Origin: Deltaproteobacteria bacterium
GTDB lineage: Bacteria; Desulfobacterota; DSM-4660; Desulfatiglandales; Desulfatiglandaceae
Direction of reading: 5' to 3'
Length of the DNA stretch: 64,000 nt
NCBI GenBank assembly: GCA_019309145.1
Contig: JAFDGR010000004.1
Span: forward strand, 1 to 64,000
Both the position numbers and the translations under genes were made by a program. Within the stretch, counting starts at the first letter, position 1. Each line of letters begins with the position of its first letter. The notes beneath the pieces are model-generated. The model did no database searches. It was not told the DNA's origin and was given only the letters and a program-made list of their open reading frames with translations. Of the stretch, positions 60,770 through 64,000 are shown piece after piece.

Positions 60770-61144
60770 TTACGCTTCCGAAGACTCCGATTCAAGCTCT
60801 TCGATGCGCTTGTTGATGGCATCCAGCTCGTTTTTCATGGCCTGGGCTTCTCCCTTGAGCATATTGACCTCTTCATCACGATTCATCTGGTATGGTACTC
60901 CATAGGAGGGCCCTCCATACCATGCGCCCTGGGCCGGATACGCACCGCGCCATCCGAAGCCTCTTCCGTATCCGCGGCCACGGCCGTAACCTGCGCCGTA
61001 ACCTGCGCCGAAACCTCTTCCGAAACCACGGCCGCCACCAAACCGAGGCCATCCATATGACCTTCCATAGGGGTTGCAATAGCCTCTTCCTCCACCGGTC
61101 ATGGGGCCTGCCCCCATGGGCCCTGTTCCATCAAATCCAGGCAT
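60770..61144 (-). CDS. DUF5320-like Gly/Arg/Tyr-rich protein
   Basis: MPGFDGTGPMGAGPMTGGGRGYCNPYG..; C-terminal coiled helix NMLKGEAQAMKNELDAINKRIEELE. Confidence 0.8.
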   Translation of the reverse strand: MPGFDGTGPMGAGPMTGGGRGYCNPYGRSYGWPRFGGGRGFGRGFGAGYGAGYGRGRGYGRGFGWRGAYPAQGAWYGGPSYGVPYQMNRDEEVNMLKGEAQAMKNELDAINKRIEELESESSEA

Positions 61145-61197
61145 AATGAACACCTCCTCATCTCGATTCTCCGCAATGAGCGGGATAAATATTCAGT

Positions 61198-61449
61198 TTA
61201 CCACGTTCCCCAACCGCGATAACCGCCTCTGCGACCAAAACCACCGCCAAAACCCCGGCCTCGGCCGAAGCCCCGGCCGTATCCTCTGGCAAAACCCCGA
61301 ACCCAGCCAAAAAATCGGGCCGGGCCCCAGTATCCGGATCTTGGCGGAGCAGCCGGTCCATACGCGGTCCTGGAGGGATTACAATAGCCTCGACCCCATC
61401 CTGTCATCGGGCCTCCGCCCGCAGGGCCTGTTCCATCAAATCCCGGCAT
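61198..61449 (-). CDS. DUF5320-like glycine-rich protein (paralog)
   Basis: MPGFDGTGPAGGGPMTGWGRGYCNPSR. Confidence 0.75.
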   Translation of the reverse strand: MPGFDGTGPAGGGPMTGWGRGYCNPSRTAYGPAAPPRSGYWGPARFFGWVRGFARGYGRGFGRGRGFGGGFGRRGGYRGWGTW

Positions 61450-61500
61450 GGCATTCACCTCCCTTCAAGGAACTTCAGTGTCCATCACCATGGATGAACG

Positions 61501-61572
61501 TTATGAGCTTGTGCTCATAATATAATAGCTCTTGTCAGGCAGTCAAGTATTTTTTTGAGCATGCGCTCTTTA
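61501..61572 (-). promoter_or_regulatory. Promoter flanked by two related dyads upstream of the DUF5320 genes
   Basis: TTATGAGC-TTGT-GCTCATAA (61501-61520) and TTGAGC-ATGC-GCTC (61555-61568); minus-strand TTGACT at 61546-61541. Confidence 0.55.
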
Positions 61573-61753
61573 AGACTCTCAACACATCTGCTGTTCGGAA
61601 TTCCTTGTTCGATATTCGATATTCAAAATGCGTCAAGAATCACCCGTTGTCTTAAGCTCATGTGGAACATCATTCCCGGCTTGCTTTTGGTTGCTTCTTT
61701 CGATAAGATACACACCACCAATGCGTCGTAGTGCATTCTAAAGGAGTGGCCCG

Positions 61754-63049
61754 ATGATCACCCGATATACCAGGCCCCGGATGGGGCGGATCTGGGAGGC
61801 TGAGAATAGATACGCCAAATGGCTGGAGGTGGAAATCGCCGCGTGTGAGGCCATGGCGGAAGAAGGTATCATCCCCCGTGAAGCAATTGAGAATATCAAG
61901 AAAAAGGCGAATTTTTCCGTCAAGCGCATCCTCGAGATCGAGGAAGAAACCAAGCATGATGTGATCGCCTTTCTCACCAATGTGGAGGAATACGTGGGAC
62001 CTGATTCACGGTATATCCACCTCGGTCTCACTTCTTCCGACGTCCTGGATACCAGTTTTGCTCTCCTGCTCAGGGAGGCCATGACCCTGATCATCAGTGA
62101 TGTAAGAGACTTCATGGCCATACTCCGGGAACGTGCCATGGAGCACAAGGAGACGATCATGGTAGGCAGGTCCCACGGAATCCATGCCGAGCCGATCACC
62201 CTGGGACTCAAGCTCGCCGTGTGGTATTCGGAGATGAAACGAAATTTAAAGCGGCTTGAAGAGGCCCTCGAAGTTATTTCATTCGGCAAGCTGTCCGGGG
62301 CAGTGGGCACCTTTGCCAATATCCCACCGGAAGTAGAAGCACGCGCCTGTGAAAAACTGGGACTCAGCCCCGCTCCCATATCAACCCAGATTATTCAGCG
62401 GGACCGCCATGCGGAACTCTTTACAACACTGGCCGTCCTGGCCGGGACTCTGGAAAAGATCGCGGTTGAAATCAGGCATCTGCAACGGACCGAGGTCCAC
62501 GAGGCAGAGGAGCCCTTTTCCAAGGGACAAAAAGGGTCATCGGCCATGCCCCACAAGAAAAACCCGATCGGATCCGAAAACATTTCCGGGCTGGCGCGGC
62601 TCGTGAGGACCAATGCCCTGGCAGCCCTTGAAAACATGCCGCTCTGGCATGAAAGGGATATCAGTCACTCTTCGGTGGAGCGGGTGATCGGCCCTGACAG
62701 CACCATTCTGATCGACTTCATGCTCCACCGGTTGGGCAATATTGTGCAGAACCTTGTGGTGTATCCGGAAAGAATGCTTGAAAATCTCCAGAAGACCGGC
62801 GGGCTCATTTTCTCCCAGCAGGTGCTCATGAGACTCGCGGAAAAGGGGCTGGAAAGGCAGAAAGCCTATGTCATGGTCCAGAGGAACGCCTTGCGGGTGT
62901 GGGAAGAGGGGACGCCTTTCAAGGATCTGTTACTGGCGGACCAGGAGATCAGGACGTATCTCGGCGAGGACGAGATCGAGAAGATTTTCGACCTTGCGTA
63001 CCATCTCAAACACGTGGATGATATTTTTGAGCGGGTTTTTGCCGAATAG
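61754..63049 (+). CDS. purB: Adenylosuccinate lyase
   Basis: HLGLTSSDVLDTSFALLLREA; GSSAMPHKKNPIGSENISGLAR signature. Confidence 0.97.
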   Translation: MITRYTRPRMGRIWEAENRYAKWLEVEIAACEAMAEEGIIPREAIENIKKKANFSVKRILEIEEETKHDVIAFLTNVEEYVGPDSRYIHLGLTSSDVLDTSFALLLREAMTLIISDVRDFMAILRERAMEHKETIMVGRSHGIHAEPITLGLKLAVWYSEMKRNLKRLEEALEVISFGKLSGAVGTFANIPPEVEARACEKLGLSPAPISTQIIQRDRHAELFTTLAVLAGTLEKIAVEIRHLQRTEVHEAEEPFSKGQKGSSAMPHKKNPIGSENISGLARLVRTNALAALENMPLWHERDISHSSVERVIGPDSTILIDFMLHRLGNIVQNLVVYPERMLENLQKTGGLIFSQQVLMRLAEKGLERQKAYVMVQRNALRVWEEGTPFKDLLLADQEIRTYLGEDEIEKIFDLAYHLKHVDDIFERVFAE

Positions 63050-63181
63050 ATTCGGCTTGCAGCAAGAGTGGTGGCTATTTTGATACAGGAGATGTCCTGT
63101 ATCTCGTTAAGTTTTTGCGGCGCATCAATCTACGCAAGGACCGGAGAAACTTTTTCTTCTCAGGATTGCAACGGGGTAGTG

Positions 63182-64000
63182 ATGGGCGGTGATCTCTCCA
63201 TTATGGTTGTCCGGGGTCTCGGCAAGGTCAGGCGTTTCAAGGCGTCTTTCTTCCTCCTCCTTGCGAGTGCCCTTTTTCTGGCCGTTTTTATCATTTTCTC
63301 CATCTTTGCCATCAACGAGTATTTTGCGGGGCGGCGGGAAAACGCTGACCTCAGAAAACAGCTTTCAGCGCTGGAACAGGGGCAAAGTCAAGCCCACCAG
63401 AGGTTATATCGCATGCAGCAAAAGGTTGCCCTGCTGGAAAGCTATATCCGCCTTCTGGAAAAGCCCTCTGCCAGGACCAAACCGGAGGCCTACTCCGAGC
63501 CGGCAGAAAAATCACCTGATGTCCCTGGAAATCCGCCGGAAGTGACAGCCCGGGAAAAGACCGCGGTACCCGTCGTCACCGGCAAACCTCCGAAAGTGAC
63601 AGAAAAAGAAAAAACACCAATATCCGAAGAGCCGAAAAAGGCACCGGCACTGGCAAAACAGGAAAAGGGGCAGGAACAGGCGAAACAGCAACAGGAACCG
63701 GAAACGGAAAAGCCATTGGTTTCGGTCCGGAACGTCACGTTTCAGCGCAAGAATACCCGGCTGATCGTTTCTTTCAAACTGGCAAAGACGGCCGAAGACG
63801 CCATTCCCCTGCGGGGGTATCTGCACATGATTATCGTGGACAAAAATGTTACCCCCCCACAGGTCCGCACCTTTCCTCACGAGGTGCTGAAAGACGGTAT
63901 TCCCGTGAGTTACAAGCGGGGACAACTTTTCGTCATCAAGCATTTCAGGGTCGTGCGCGGGAAATTCTTTCTCGGCGGAACAAAACAATCTCCCACTTCC
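63182..64000 (+). CDS. Membrane-anchored coiled-coil protein with Pro/Glu/Lys-rich linker (3' end outside window)
   Basis: Open to the window end; N-terminal TM FFLLLASALFLAVFIIFSIFAINEYF, coiled-coil, low-complexity linker, folded domain. Confidence 0.65.
   Translation, partial: MGGDLSIMVVRGLGKVRRFKASFFLLLASALFLAVFIIFSIFAINEYFAGRRENADLRKQLSALEQGQSQAHQRLYRMQQKVALLESYIRLLEKPSARTKPEAYSEPAEKSPDVPGNPPEVTAREKTAVPVVTGKPPKVTEKEKTPISEEPKKAPALAKQEKGQEQAKQQQEPETEKPLVSVRNVTFQRKNTRLIVSFKLAKTAEDAIPLRGYLHMIIVDKNVTPPQVRTFPHEVLKDGIPVSYKRGQLFVIKHFRVVRGKFFLGGTKQSPTS

Noticed and set aside
61198-61449. Alternating CCGCCGAA-type runs suspected to be a CRISPR or tandem-repeat array
   Set aside because: They are degenerate Gly/Arg/Phe codon repeats of the DUF5320 protein, without spacers or constant repeats.

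Overview
Chromosomal window from what looks like a sulfate-reducing, anaerobic deltaproteobacterium (Desulfobacterota); taxonomy is inferred from dsrA/B/D/C plus many Hdr/Qmo-like genes. Left to right: an hdrC-hdrB-hdrA-(HdrA/ferredoxin/MvhD) cluster; a branched-chain amino-acid operon (cimA-leuA-leuC-leuD-ilvB-ilvN-ilvC-leuB plus a nitrilase-like gene) preceded by an unannotated Ile/Leu/Val-rich leader ORF with mutually exclusive antiterminator/terminator hairpins; dsrC, dsrN/cobB and dsrABD; conserved genes of unknown function; housekeeping genes (pyrR, rnc, era, pyk, csp, purB); two NtrC-type two-component systems; and a 12.7-kb minus-strand operon of HdrA/MvhD/GltD-like redox proteins. The most notable result is that four genes in this last operon are split by in-frame UGA codons in the ORF track, each at a conserved Cys position and each followed 21-27 nt later by a bacterial-SECIS-like hairpin. 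They are best read as four selenoproteins (two HdrA, two MvhD). Other points of interest are a sigma54 promoter with upstream dyads in front of a lipoyl-lysine-less GcvH-like gene beside an archaemetzincin and a two-component system, a 13-bp tandem duplication that frameshifts a YkgJ-like gene, and a kinase-like hypothetical next to a HEAT protein downstream of dsr. No tRNA, rRNA, CRISPR or transposase was seen. All homology calls are by eye; no searches were run.
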